A stretch of DNA of 64,000 nt from Pseudooceanicola endophyticus (GCF_018760365.1 NZ_JAHIAB010000005.1:186001-250000); one strand, 5' to 3'; shown: positions 18,383 to 28,841, numbered from the stretch's first letter. Made by a program: numbers and translations. The notes: generated by a model not told the origin, from the sequence alone.

Positions 18383-19573
18383 ATGGCAGTCAGCGGATCA
18401 GCCACGCTGGACCGACATGCGAACCTGATCGCGGAACAGCTGGTCCAGCATCGTGACAGGCTTCTGGAACCCAAGAAGGTCAAGGAACTGCGGTCCTTTT
18501 CCTTCAAGGAAGCATGCCATTACCTTGGTGTGAAGGAAAATTCCCTGCGTCACACGCTGCGGACCAACGAATCGCTGCCCCAGGGCACGCTGATCCGGGG
18601 CACCCGGCGGCATTTCGCGGCGGAAGAAATCCACGCGATCCGCGATCACCTGATCGCCAACGACCGGCTGGAGCCCGAGAACATCACCCGCCGCATGGGC
18701 GATGAGCAGACCGTCGTGATCGCCTCGATCAACCTCAAGGGCGGGGTCGGGAAAAGCACGTCGGCCCAGCACCTTGCGCAAGGCCTGGCGATGCGGGGCT
18801 ACAAGACTCTGGTGATCGACCTGGATGCCCAGGCCAGCCTGACCCAGCTGTTCGGGATCATCCCCGAGCGCGAGCCGGACATGCTGACGCTTTACCACGC
18901 GATCCGCTACCATGATGAGGACGACGATGCCGAGGACGCGCCCGTCGATATCCGCAACGTGGTGCGCGGCACGCATATGCCGAACCTCGACCTGATCCCC
19001 TGTTCGATGCAGATCATGGAGTTCGAGCACGAGACCGCCGGTCGCGACCAGCGCCGTCACCCGTTCTTCATCCGCATCGAGGAGGCCCTGGCGCCGATCC
19101 GCGACGATTACGACGTGATCCTGTTCGACTGCCCGCCGCAAATGTCCTTCGCGGTGATGGCAGCGCTGTTCACCTGCACCTCGTTGCTGGTCACGGTGAC
19201 CGCCAGCTTCGTCGACGTGATGAGCCTGGGCACCTTCCTCGGCATGACCGGCGAGATGATGTCGGTGATCGAACAGCGCCAGGGGGAGCGCCCCTACGAC
19301 TGGATCAAGTACCTGATAACCCGGTACAATCCGACCGACCAGCCCTCGGTCCAGGTGGCGGGCTATCTGCGCTCGATCCTGGAGGATTCGGTGATGACCA
19401 ACGAATTCTACCTTTCCACCGCGATCTCTGACGCTGCCGTTTCCTCGGATTCGATCGTCGAGGTCGACCCCTCGACCTTCCACCGTCAGACCTACCAGCG
19501 CGCCTGGGACAGCGTGGCGCGGGTGACGGCGGAACTTGAAGGGCTGATCCACCAAGCCTGGGGACGTGAGTGA
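18383..19573 (+). CDS. repA: Plasmid partition ATPase RepA (ParA family)
   Basis: This 396-residue protein is the ParA-type ATPase of a repABC cassette. An N-terminal helix-turn-helix region (FKEACHYLGVKENSLRHTLRTN, residues 41-62) precedes the deviant Walker A motif NLKGGVGKST (residues 117-126), then DLDAQASLT and the Walker B FDCPPQ. RepA with RepB segregates the replicon and represses the operon. The ATG at 18383 was chosen because it begins the conserved N-terminus; the frame stays open far upstream through the Fic shadow. The stop overlaps the repB start (TGATG). Confidence 0.93.
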   Translation: MAVSGSATLDRHANLIAEQLVQHRDRLLEPKKVKELRSFSFKEACHYLGVKENSLRHTLRTNESLPQGTLIRGTRRHFAAEEIHAIRDHLIANDRLEPENITRRMGDEQTVVIASINLKGGVGKSTSAQHLAQGLAMRGYKTLVIDLDAQASLTQLFGIIPEREPDMLTLYHAIRYHDEDDDAEDAPVDIRNVVRGTHMPNLDLIPCSMQIMEFEHETAGRDQRRHPFFIRIEEALAPIRDDYDVILFDCPPQMSFAVMAALFTCTSLLVTVTASFVDVMSLGTFLGMTGEMMSVIEQRQGERPYDWIKYLITRYNPTDQPSVQVAGYLRSILEDSVMTNEFYLSTAISDAAVSSDSIVEVDPSTFHRQTYQRAWDSVARVTAELEGLIHQAWGRE

Positions 19574-20547
19574 TGGCGCGTAAGGGTATCCTTTCAAGAA
19601 GCCTGGACCGGACGCTTTCCGGCGCCGGCCACAGCGAAAAGCCGGAGGCCGTTCAGGCCCCCTCCCCTGCCCCGGAACGCAACGTCCAGCCGCGCTCCGG
19701 CAACCCGACGGTCAAGCGCTTCAAGGAAACCTTCGAGGACCTGCGCAAGGAAACCGTGCAGGAGATCGATACCGCGCGCATCGGCGTCGGTCGCTTCAAG
19801 GACCGTTTCGACCCCGGCGCCGAGATCGACGGGCTGGTCGCCTCGATCCGTGAATCCGGACAGCAGATCCCGGTGCTGCTGCGCGCCGCACCCGCAGGTT
19901 CGGGCTTCGATTTCGAACCCGTCTACGGGCGGCGCCGGATCGCCGCCTGCCGGCGCATCGGCATCCCCGTGCGCGCCCATGTCTCGGATGTCGACGACGA
20001 GGCGATGATCGTCGCCCAGGGCCTTGAGAACGCCGAGCGGCTGGAGAACAGCTTTATCGAGAAATCCGCCTTCATCGTGCAGCTGCGCGAGGCCGGGATC
20101 GCCCCCCGGGTCATCGAGCGATCCCTCTCGATCCCTGCGGCGGAGATCAGCCGGATGACCGGCGTGATCCGCGACATCCCCGAGGACCTGGTGACGGCCA
20201 TCGGCCCCGCCCATGGCGTCGGGCGGCGGCAGTGGGTCAGCCTGGCCTCGGTGGTCAAGAGCATCGACAAGCGCCGCGTGCAGACCGCCCTGAAGGAGAT
20301 CGAGGACATACCCTCCAGTGCCGAGCGTTTTGCCCGCGTGCTGGCGCGCCTGACCAAGGTCAGCCCCGCGGCGCCGCGCGCGCCCGAGGCGCGCAGCCTT
20401 GCCGAGGGACGGCTGCAGGTGACGCGGCGCGGCTCGCATATCGACATGAAGGTTTCCAAGGCCGATCGCGGTTTCCTGGACTGGCTGGCGGATCAGGGAG
20501 AGGCCCTGTACCAGCAGTGGAAATCCGAGGGGACTCAGGATAAGTAG
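19573..20547 (+). CDS. repB: Plasmid partition protein RepB (ParB family)
   Basis: This 324-residue centromere-binding protein starts MARKGILSRSLDRTLSG, as RepB proteins do. The ParB N-terminal box (PVYGRRRIAACRRIGIPVRAHV) is at about residues 115-136, followed by the ENAERLENSFIEKSAF region and a helix-turn-helix with the RepB C-terminal domain. It would bind the palindromic sites around repC. ATG 19573 overlaps the repA stop; a GTG lies one codon upstream. Confidence 0.93.
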   Translation: MARKGILSRSLDRTLSGAGHSEKPEAVQAPSPAPERNVQPRSGNPTVKRFKETFEDLRKETVQEIDTARIGVGRFKDRFDPGAEIDGLVASIRESGQQIPVLLRAAPAGSGFDFEPVYGRRRIAACRRIGIPVRAHVSDVDDEAMIVAQGLENAERLENSFIEKSAFIVQLREAGIAPRVIERSLSIPAAEISRMTGVIRDIPEDLVTAIGPAHGVGRRQWVSLASVVKSIDKRRVQTALKEIEDIPSSAERFARVLARLTKVSPAAPRAPEARSLAEGRLQVTRRGSHIDMKVSKADRGFLDWLADQGEALYQQWKSEGTQDK

Positions 20548-20585
20548 CTGAATTTTAAAGAATAAGACCCGGAGAAATGCTGGTC

Positions 20586-20601
20586 TTGTACCGTGGTACA
20601 G
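20586..20601. repeat. parS-like palindrome between repB and repC
   Basis: TTGTACCGTGGTACAG matches the arms TTGTACC-N2-GGTACAA of the two perfect sites downstream of repC in all but the last base. Its place just after repB makes it a candidate centromere or RepB operator site. Confidence 0.65.
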
Positions 20602-20669
20602 GGCCGGATCACCGGACAAACCGGGGCCAGACCCCACCGAGGCAGAGCAAAGGAGGCAGACGCCAGAGC

Positions 20670-20722
20670 AAAAAGAAACCCCCCGAAAACGGCGTTTCCG
20701 AAGGGTCCCTCTTGTCTAGCAA
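20670..20722 (-). ncRNA. Counter-transcribed RNA (inc-alpha type) antisense to the repC leader
   Basis: repABC cassettes encode a small antisense RNA between repB and repC that limits RepC synthesis. Here, on the minus strand, arms 20706-20693 and 20691-20678 form a 14-base stem followed by TTCTTTTT, an intrinsic terminator. All 14 pairs form on the minus strand (three as G-U), whereas the plus strand has three mismatches, which indicates the transcribed strand. A candidate promoter, TTGAAA (20756-20751), 17 bases, TAACCA (20733-20728), would give an RNA of about 52 bases, the expected size. Confidence 0.7.
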
Positions 20723-20756
20723 CTTGATGGTTACCCGAAAATCAACTCGTTTTCAA

Positions 20757-20770
20757 CACCGATTTCGGTG
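20757..20770 (+). promoter_or_regulatory. Small hairpin in the repC leader
   Basis: CACCGA-TT-TCGGTG is a perfect inverted repeat 30 bases before the repC start. The repC start has no good ribosome site, so this stem and the antisense target may together set RepC translation. Confidence 0.4.
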
Positions 20771-20799
20771 AACGGTTCCTTTTTGCCGTCTGAAATTGC

Positions 20800-21903
20800 A
20801 TGAAAACCATCATGACTGCGGCCAGCCTGGCCGGGGCACGGGAAAGTCGTGTCCAAACTCAGACCGCAGGCTTTGCGCCGGTCCTGCGCCGGGATCTTCT
20901 CTGCGCGCTGCGGGACGTGCGCCGTCCCCTTGGCCTTTCGACCGGGGACCTCCTGGTCCTCGATACCCTGCTCAGCTTCCTGCCCTGCAAGGATCCCGCG
21001 ACCGGTCGCGACGGCCCCGTCCATGCCGGACTGATGACGATCATCTACGCCTCGAACGCGACACTCTGCGCCCGCGCCAACGGCATGGATGAACGTGTCC
21101 TGCGCCGGCACGTGGCCCGGCTGGTGTCGCTGGGGCTGCTCTCTCGCCGGGACAGCGCCACCGGCAAGCGCTTTCCCCTGCGCGCCGAGGGCCGGATCCG
21201 CAGCGCCTTCGGGCTGGATCTGGCCCCCCTGCTCTGCCGCAGCGCCGAGATCCTCGAGCTGGCCGATACGCGGCGCGCGGAACAGGCCGAGATCCGCGCC
21301 CTGCGCGCCGAGGCTCTGGCCCTGCGGGCCGCCCTCCTGAAGACGCCAGAGCGCCTTTCCTGCGACCAGCTCTCGGACCTGGACGCGCTGCGCAACACCC
21401 TGCGCCGGAGCAGCCTTGATCTGGGCACGCTGCGGGACATCCTTGACGGGCTGAGCACATTGGCAGCCAGCCAACCGGCCCCCATGACCTCTTCGGTCCC
21501 AACGGCCAAGGAGAGCATCGAAACGGAGAAAGAGTCCGCCGCAGACGGACAGAATGTCCGGCACATTGAGACCAAAAAAATAGATACATTTAAAGACCAG
21601 CCCATCACGCCGCGCGATGTTCACCGCAGCTGGCAAAGCTGTCCCAATATCGCCAGCTTCTATCCGCAACCGCCAACCAACGACAGTGAACTGACCGAAA
21701 CGATTTTCAATATTGGGTCCTTCATGGGTTTGAGGACAGAAACGCTTGTCAGCAGCCTGAGTGCACTGGGCTGGCGAAAATGCCTGGTCGCGCTGGAATA
21801 TCTCATCGAGAAGGCAGACCAGATCCGCAACCCCAACGGCTATCTGAGAAAGATGGTGTCTTCGGCGACCCCCTCCGGAAGACCCGCTTTGGCGGCCGTC
21901 TAG
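20800..21903 (+). CDS. repC: Replication initiator RepC
   Basis: This 367-residue protein matches RepC initiators of repABC replicons: an N-terminal winged-helix region (LGLSTGDLLVLDTLLSFLP, then SNATLCARANGMDERVLRRHVARLVSLGLLSRRDSATGKRF), a coiled coil rich in Ala/Glu/Arg around residues 160-190, a poorly conserved linker and a C-terminal domain. RepC binds its own coding region to start replication. The start is uncertain: ATG 20800 and ATG 20812 are in frame and neither has a good ribosome site, in keeping with antisense-controlled translation. Confidence 0.92.
   Translation: MKTIMTAASLAGARESRVQTQTAGFAPVLRRDLLCALRDVRRPLGLSTGDLLVLDTLLSFLPCKDPATGRDGPVHAGLMTIIYASNATLCARANGMDERVLRRHVARLVSLGLLSRRDSATGKRFPLRAEGRIRSAFGLDLAPLLCRSAEILELADTRRAEQAEIRALRAEALALRAALLKTPERLSCDQLSDLDALRNTLRRSSLDLGTLRDILDGLSTLAASQPAPMTSSVPTAKESIETEKESAADGQNVRHIETKKIDTFKDQPITPRDVHRSWQSCPNIASFYPQPPTNDSELTETIFNIGSFMGLRTETLVSSLSALGWRKCLVALEYLIEKADQIRNPNGYLRKMVSSATPSGRPALAAV
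21551..21725. other. AT-rich segment inside repC, candidate oriV
   Basis: Inside repC the composition drops sharply: a run of seven A, AATAGATACATTTAAAG around 21579-21596 and AATATTGGG near 21709 stand in otherwise GC-rich DNA. In rhizobial repABC plasmids the origin is an AT-rich region within repC, so this is the likely unwinding site. Confidence 0.5.
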
Positions 21904-21945
21904 GCAAAGCGGAAAATGTTTAGCAAAGGGTCCGGTGCCGGAACC

Positions 21946-21998
21946 TTGTACCCCGGTACAAAGTGCAAGGCTGTGACCAGTTTTGTACCGGGGTACAA
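21946..21998. repeat. Pair of perfect parS-like palindromes downstream of repC
   Basis: TTGTACCCCGGTACAA (21946-21961) and TTGTACCGGGGTACAA (21983-21998) are 16-base inverted repeats with identical 7-base arms; each is the reverse complement of the other, and their starts are 37 bases apart. They begin 43 bases after the repC stop. Palindromes in this position serve as RepB-bound centromeres (parS) in repABC replicons. Confidence 0.8.
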
Positions 21999-22079
21999 GA
22001 TCGCATTCAGCGGCGTGAACGCTCACGCGCCATGTTGCCTAGGGTTATGCATTTCCAAGCCTCAAATTGTCCGCGGTAC

Positions 22080-22108
22080 AAAAAAGCCCCGCCGAAACCG
22101 GCAGGGCT
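22080..22108 (-). terminator. Terminator of the gli-gci-kdgD operon
   Basis: On the minus strand AGCCCTGCCG pairs with CGGCGGGGCT around a GTTT loop and is followed by five T. One pair is T-G on this strand but a mismatch on the other, so it works for minus-strand transcription. A degenerate parS-like site, TTGTCCGCGGTACAA (22067-22081), touches its tail. Confidence 0.8.
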
Positions 22109-22130
22109 GGGCCTTCGGACCTGTTCGAGA

Positions 22131-22991
22131 TCACACGGGAGGCAGTCCGAAAAGAGCTTCCGGGTTTCGCACCAGCGCCAGCTCCCGCTGATCCGCATCC
22201 AGCCATCCCAGGACCGTGTCCGTCAGTGACCGGTCATCGGGATAGTCCGCTTCGGTCTTCGCCAGGTTATGAGGCCAGTTGGTGCCCCAGATCAGGCGCT
22301 CCGGTGCATGGCTTGCCATCTCGCGGGTCACGGCAGCAATATCAGCATAGTCGGGACCGCCGGACAGGGAACTCTCGTAGCAGCCGGCAAGCTTGAACCA
22401 GCAGCTCCCCCGGTCCACCAGGCGCTTGACCGCGGCGATTTCCGGACCTTCGGGCAGGGCGCCCCGAAAGAACTTGCCATGGTGATCGAGGATCCAGCGC
22501 GACTTCAGCCGCGACAGGCGGGCCTCGTGCTCGAGGATGTCCGAGCCGTCGAACTGCACCGCCAGGACCCAGCCATGGGCCGCCGTCCGCGAATCGGTCT
22601 CCTCCAGCGCAGACAGGCCGATAGCCCCGCCGGGCAGGTCCATGAGGCGCGCTCCGACAACGCCGGCATCGGAGAGCCGCAGCATCTCCCTGTCCGTGGT
22701 TTCAGGGGTGATAACAGCGACACCCCGGGCAATTTCCCCAAGATTATTGAGGGATGCCAGAAGGTTACTGTTGTCTGCCTGTTGTGCATTACCCTGTGTG
22801 ACGATCGTGCGCGCGATGCCCAGCCAGCCCATGAGCTGGCGATACATGTCCGGGTCGGGCAGGGGAGGGGCCGGGTTCGACGGGCCGCCGGGCAGGGCAG
22901 GGAAGCCCGGAAGGTAGACGTGACACTGGCAGTCCACAGCGCCCTTCGGCAGGGCAATGCGGGGCGCCGGGCCGGTGACGGGACGGTGCAT
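22131..22991 (-). CDS. gli: D-galactarolactone isomerase (Gli), amidohydrolase superfamily
   Basis: This 286-residue protein closely resembles Agrobacterium Gli from memory: VYLPGFPALPGGP, GARLMDLPGGAIGLSALE, WILDHHGKFFRG and ERLIWGTNWPHN. Gli interconverts galactaro-1,4- and 1,5-lactones so that the product of uronate dehydrogenase reaches the cycloisomerase. The amidohydrolase HxH metal pair reads Q-C-H here (DCQCH near residue 22), so metal binding may be weak or absent. It is the last gene of the operon, 11 bases after gci. Confidence 0.87.
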   Translation of the reverse strand: MHRPVTGPAPRIALPKGAVDCQCHVYLPGFPALPGGPSNPAPPLPDPDMYRQLMGWLGIARTIVTQGNAQQADNSNLLASLNNLGEIARGVAVITPETTDREMLRLSDAGVVGARLMDLPGGAIGLSALEETDSRTAAHGWVLAVQFDGSDILEHEARLSRLKSRWILDHHGKFFRGALPEGPEIAAVKRLVDRGSCWFKLAGCYESSLSGGPDYADIAAVTREMASHAPERLIWGTNWPHNLAKTEADYPDDRSLTDTVLGWLDADQRELALVRNPEALFGLPPV

Positions 22992-23002
22992 CAAAGGTCC
23001 TT

Positions 23003-25131
<2,129 letters not shown>

Positions 25132-25860
25132 TCAGCTGCGCAGCAGGCTGCGGTAACGCTCGCGCGATCCTTGCAGATGATCGCGCATTGCGGCCCGGGC
25201 GGCCTCTGGATCGCGGGCGCTGATGGCATCGGCAATGGCGCGGTGCTCCCCCGAGATCAGGGCGATGTAGCTGTCGGGGCTGCGTTGCGTGCCGCCTTCG
25301 CGCAGCATGTTGCGGGGGATGATGTTCAGCCCCAGCACTTCCAGGAATTCCCGGAACCGGGGGTTGTTGGTGGCATCGGCCACTGCGAGGTGAAAGCGCA
25401 GGTCGGCATCGGTGGTGCTTTCGCCGGCTTCGGCGCGGCGGCGGACCTCCTGTTCGGCCTCGTAGATCTCTTCTTCCTGGGCCGGGGAAACCCGGGTCGC
25501 GGCCAGGGCGGCGGCCTCTGTTTCCACGGCGATCCGAAGCTCAAGCATCTCTACAATAGAGGAAACCTTGGCCGTATCGACGATCTGGAAGGGGCGGGGC
25601 GCTTCGGCGCTTTTTTCCAGAACGAAGACGCCGGCGCCCTGTCGCGGCTCGACCAGACCGTCGGCGCGCAGGGTCGCGATGGCCTCGCGGACCACGGTGC
25701 GCGAGACCGAGAAGGCATCGGTCAGCTGCGCCTCCGAAGGCAGCTTGTCGCCGGGCTGGAAGCTGCCGCCGTCGATCTGGTCCCGAAGCGCGGAGACGAG
25801 GTTTGCCACCAGGTTGCGTCTGGGCGCTGCCGCCAGTTTGCCGGTTTTCATCTCTGCCAT
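25132..25860 (-). CDS. GntR/FadR-family regulator of the uronate locus
   Basis: This 242-residue protein has a GntR winged helix (NLVSALRDQIDGGSFQPGDKLPSEAQLTDAFSVSRTVVREAIATLRADGLVEPRQGAGVFV) and a FadR C-terminal effector domain with metal/ligand residues in DLRFHLAVADATNN and GEHRAIADAI. It sits between the catabolic operon and the divergent transporter operon, so it most likely represses both and responds to a uronate or aldarate. The ATG at 25860 follows AAGGAGC; an in-frame start at 25926 would run into the divergent promoter. Confidence 0.87.
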   Translation of the reverse strand: MAEMKTGKLAAAPRRNLVANLVSALRDQIDGGSFQPGDKLPSEAQLTDAFSVSRTVVREAIATLRADGLVEPRQGAGVFVLEKSAEAPRPFQIVDTAKVSSIVEMLELRIAVETEAAALAATRVSPAQEEEIYEAEQEVRRRAEAGESTTDADLRFHLAVADATNNPRFREFLEVLGLNIIPRNMLREGGTQRSPDSYIALISGEHRAIADAISARDPEAARAAMRDHLQGSRERYRSLLRS

Positions 25861-25905
25861 GCCTTGCTCCTTCAGTCCCGACCATAAGCGGGGCCGCGGC
25901 GGGAA

Positions 25906-25965
25906 TGTCAAATCTGTCTCCAACATATCAGACAGGTTGACAATGTGTAAGATGATTCATCATAT
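25906..25965. promoter_or_regulatory. Divergent promoter region of the uronate locus with operator candidate
   Basis: On the plus strand TTGACA (25937-25942), 17 bases, TCATAT (25960-25965) could drive the TRAP-udh genes. A perfect inverted repeat ATGAT-TC-ATCAT (25952-25963) overlaps the -10, as expected for a repressor site. On the minus strand TTGACA (25911-25906) with TTATGG 18 bases on could drive the regulator gene. Confidence 0.5.
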
Positions 25966-26014
25966 GGGGCGCGTCGGCGGCCCTGTTCGCCGCCAAACCA
26001 GGGAGGAGACTGGA

Positions 26015-26989
26015 ATGAAAATCGCAACTGTCGCGCTGTGTGGCGCGCTGGCGGCCCTGATCGCGGCCCCGGTGGCCGCGAAGGACTGGCGGGGCTGGAA
26101 CATCCACCCCGAGGGCTATCCCAACACCATCGCGCTGGAGGACTTTGCCAAGGAGGTGGCAGAGAAGACCGACGGGCGCATCAAGCCCACGGTCTACAAC
26201 AACGCGGTTCTGGGCGATCAGCCCGACGCGATCGAGCAGGTCCGCAACGGCGGCCTCGATTTCGCCAACTTCAACATGGGTCCGATGGGCCAGATCGTCC
26301 CCGAGACCAACGTGCTGTCGCTGCCCTTCATCTTCAAGGATGTCGAGCACATGCACCGCGTCATGGACGGCCCCATCGGGCAGGAGTTCTCGGATGCGCT
26401 CTCGAGTGCGGGTCTGGTGGCGCTCAGCTGGTTCGACAGCGGGTCGCGCAGCTTCTACAACACCAAGCACCCGATCGAGACGCCCGCCGACATGAAAGGG
26501 CTGAAGTTCCGGGTGATGAACAACGATCTCTACGTGAACATGGTCGATGCGCTTGGCGGCAACGCCACCCCGATGGCCTATTCCGAGGTCTACCAGTCCC
26601 TGAAGACCGGGGTGATCGATGGGGCCGAGAACAACTATCCCTCCTTCGACAGCTCGAACCACTACGAGGTGGCCAAGTACTATTCCGTCACCAACCACCT
26701 GATCATCCCGGAATGCATCTGCATTTCCAAGGCGACCTGGGATGCCACGCCCGAGGCCGACCAGGAGATCGTGAAGACCGCGGCGATCAATGCCGCGAAG
26801 GAGCAGCGCGCGCTCTGGGCCAAGCGTTCGGAGGCCAGCAAGGAAGAGGTCGAGGCGGCGGGCGTGAAGGTCAACCAGGTCAAGGACCCGGCGGCCTTCC
26901 AGGCGGCGATGAAGCCGGTCTACGCCAACTTCCTGGCCGAGAACCCTGAGCTGAAGCCGCTGGTCGAGGCGATCCAGACCACGGAGTGA
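26015..26989 (+). CDS. dctP: TRAP transporter solute-binding protein (uronate/aldarate type)
   Basis: This 324-residue periplasmic protein has a signal peptide (MKIATVALCGALAALIAAPVAA, cleavage near residue 22). The DctP fold shows MNGLDF-like elements (VRNGGLDFANFNMGPMG), the conserved arginine segment GLKFRVMNN and the QSLKTGVIDGAENNYPSF motif that closes the carboxylate pocket. Neighbouring udh, gci and kdgD make galacturonate or glucuronate the likely ligand. GGGAGGAG stands before the ATG. Confidence 0.9.
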   Translation: MKIATVALCGALAALIAAPVAAKDWRGWNIHPEGYPNTIALEDFAKEVAEKTDGRIKPTVYNNAVLGDQPDAIEQVRNGGLDFANFNMGPMGQIVPETNVLSLPFIFKDVEHMHRVMDGPIGQEFSDALSSAGLVALSWFDSGSRSFYNTKHPIETPADMKGLKFRVMNNDLYVNMVDALGGNATPMAYSEVYQSLKTGVIDGAENNYPSFDSSNHYEVAKYYSVTNHLIIPECICISKATWDATPEADQEIVKTAAINAAKEQRALWAKRSEASKEEVEAAGVKVNQVKDPAAFQAAMKPVYANFLAENPELKPLVEAIQTTE

Positions 26990-26995
26990 ACTGCG

Positions 26996-27020
26996 CCCGG
27001 TCCGCGGGAGGCGGGCCGGG
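26996..27020 (+). terminator. Intercistronic hairpin between dctP and dctQ
   Basis: CCCGGTCCGC (26996-27005) pairs with GCGGGCCGGG (27011-27020), one pair being T-G, around a five-base loop. There is no T run, so it probably protects the dctP message or attenuates readthrough so that more binding protein than membrane subunits is made. Confidence 0.6.
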
Positions 27021-27044
27021 TTTACCCTGGGAGGAGGGGACGCA

Positions 27045-27563
27045 ATGACGGAAACTTTGCAGGCGGGGCAGGGCAGGGGGCCCGTGTTCCGGGTGCTGGA
27101 CCTGCTGGCGCGGGCCTGCATGCTGGTGGCGGGCGTACAGCTTGTCACGCTGATCGCGATCTTCGGCTGGCTGGTCTTCGGGCGCTACGTGCTGAACGAC
27201 ACGCCGACCTGGGTCGAACAGGCGGCCCTTGTGCTGGTGGTCTGGATCACCTTCCTGGGGGGCGCCGCCGGGGTCTGGAACAAGGCCCATCTCTCGATCG
27301 ACTTCGTACGAGAGATGATGCCGCCGGTGATCCGCAATCCGCTGCGCTGGCTGGCCGTTCTGGGGGTGATCCTTTTCGGCTGCTACCTGGGCTGGCAGGG
27401 CTGGGTGCTGGCCGACAAGACCTGGGCGCGCCGCATCCCGATGCTGGGCATTGCCGAGGGCTGGCGTGCGGTGCCGATGGCCATCTGCGGCGCGCTGAGC
27501 GTCGTGTTTTCCCTCTATCACCTCGCGGCGCTGGCGCGCGGCGAAGACATCATGGAGGCGTGA
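27045..27563 (+). CDS. dctQ: TRAP transporter small membrane subunit (DctQ)
   Basis: This 172-residue protein has the four hydrophobic helices and conserved patterns of DctQ (FGWLVFGRYVLNDTPTWVEQAALVLVVWITFLGGA, and KAHLSIDFV). It forms the small subunit of the sodium-driven carrier. GGGAGGAGGGG precedes its ATG, an unusually strong ribosome site. It is followed without a gap by dctM. Confidence 0.88.
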   Translation: MTETLQAGQGRGPVFRVLDLLARACMLVAGVQLVTLIAIFGWLVFGRYVLNDTPTWVEQAALVLVVWITFLGGAAGVWNKAHLSIDFVREMMPPVIRNPLRWLAVLGVILFGCYLGWQGWVLADKTWARRIPMLGIAEGWRAVPMAICGALSVVFSLYHLAALARGEDIMEA

Positions 27564-28841
27564 ATGGGCCTTGCGATCCTTTTCGGCACCTTCTTCCTCG
27601 CACTGATCTCGGGGATGCCGGTGGCCTTCGCCCTGGGGCTGGCGACGGTGGCGGGCTTCCTGCACGAGGGGCTGCCGATGTTCATCGGTTTCCAGAGGGT
27701 GCTTTCGGGCATCTCGGTCTTCTCGCTGCTGGCGATCCCCTTCTTCATCTTCGCGGGCGACCTGATGATGCAGGGGGGCATTGCCGCGCGGCTGGTACGG
27801 CTGGCCGCCAGCGCCGTCGGGCGCAGCAAGGGGGGCCTGGGCGTCGTCAACGTGGCGTCTTCGATGCTGTTCGGCGGCATCTCGGGCTCGGCCGTGGCGG
27901 ATACCTCGGCGCTTGGCTCCATCCTGATGCCGGTGATGAAGGAAAAGGGCTATGACGCGGATTATGCCGTCAACGTCACGGTCACGTCCTCGGTCGCGGG
28001 GGTGGTGATCCCGCCCAGCCACAACATGATCCTCTACGCGGTGGCCGCCGGCGGCGTCTCGGTCAGCCAGCTGTTCGTTGCCGGGGTGATCCCGGGCGTG
28101 CTGATGTGCCTGTGCCTGGGCTTCGTCGCCTGGCTGATCGCGGTGCGGCGCGGCTACCCGTCCGAGGCCTTTCCGGGCTGGCGTGCCCTGCTGATCAGCT
28201 TCGTTGCCGCGCTGCCGGGGCTGATGACGGCGGTGATCATCGTGGGCGGCGTGCTGTCCGGCGTGATGACCGTCACCGAAAGCGGCGCCTTCGGGGCGAT
28301 CTGGGCGCTGGTCGTGACCCTTTTCGTCTACCGGGAGCTGACCTGGATCCGCTTCTGCCGGGCGGTGGCGGGCGCGGTGCGCACCACGGCGCTGGTGATG
28401 CTGCTGGTCGCGACGGCCTCCTCCTTCGCCTATCTGCTGGCGCTCTACCGGGTGCCGGAGACGCTGGCGACCACGATGACCCATATCTCGGACAACCCGA
28501 TTGTCATCCTGCTGCTGCTCAACCTGACGCTGCTGGTGCTGGGGATGATCATGGACATGGCGGCGCTGATCCTGATCTGCACCCCGATCTTCCTGCCCGT
28601 GGTCACCCAGATCGGCATGGACCCGGTGCAGTTCGGGGTGATCATGATGATGAACCTCGGCCTTGGGCTGTGCACGCCGCCGGTGGGGGCCTGCCTGTTC
28701 GTCGGCTGCGTCGTCGGCGGCATCCGCATCGACCAGGCTGTAAAGACCATCTGGCCCTTCTACCTGGCGATCCTGGTGGCCCTGATGCTGGTGACCTACG
28801 TGCCCGCCTTCTCGATGTTCCTGCCGGGACTGTTGCAATAG
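27564..28841 (+). CDS. dctM: TRAP transporter large membrane subunit (DctM)
   Basis: This 425-residue polytopic protein has the DctM hallmarks GISGSAVADTSALGSILMPVM and VVIPPSHNMILYAVAAGG, and the second half-repeat TPPVGACLFVG. It is the ion-coupled translocation subunit. The ATG directly follows the dctQ stop, giving coupled translation. The uronate dehydrogenase gene begins 9 bases later. Confidence 0.9.
   Translation: MGLAILFGTFFLALISGMPVAFALGLATVAGFLHEGLPMFIGFQRVLSGISVFSLLAIPFFIFAGDLMMQGGIAARLVRLAASAVGRSKGGLGVVNVASSMLFGGISGSAVADTSALGSILMPVMKEKGYDADYAVNVTVTSSVAGVVIPPSHNMILYAVAAGGVSVSQLFVAGVIPGVLMCLCLGFVAWLIAVRRGYPSEAFPGWRALLISFVAALPGLMTAVIIVGGVLSGVMTVTESGAFGAIWALVVTLFVYRELTWIRFCRAVAGAVRTTALVMLLVATASSFAYLLALYRVPETLATTMTHISDNPIVILLLLNLTLLVLGMIMDMAALILICTPIFLPVVTQIGMDPVQFGVIMMMNLGLGLCTPPVGACLFVGCVVGGIRIDQAVKTIWPFYLAILVALMLVTYVPAFSMFLPGLLQ

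Noticed and set aside
19320-19331. Half of the parS-like motif (CCGGTACAA) inside repA
   Set aside because: Only one arm matches; likely chance in coding sequence.
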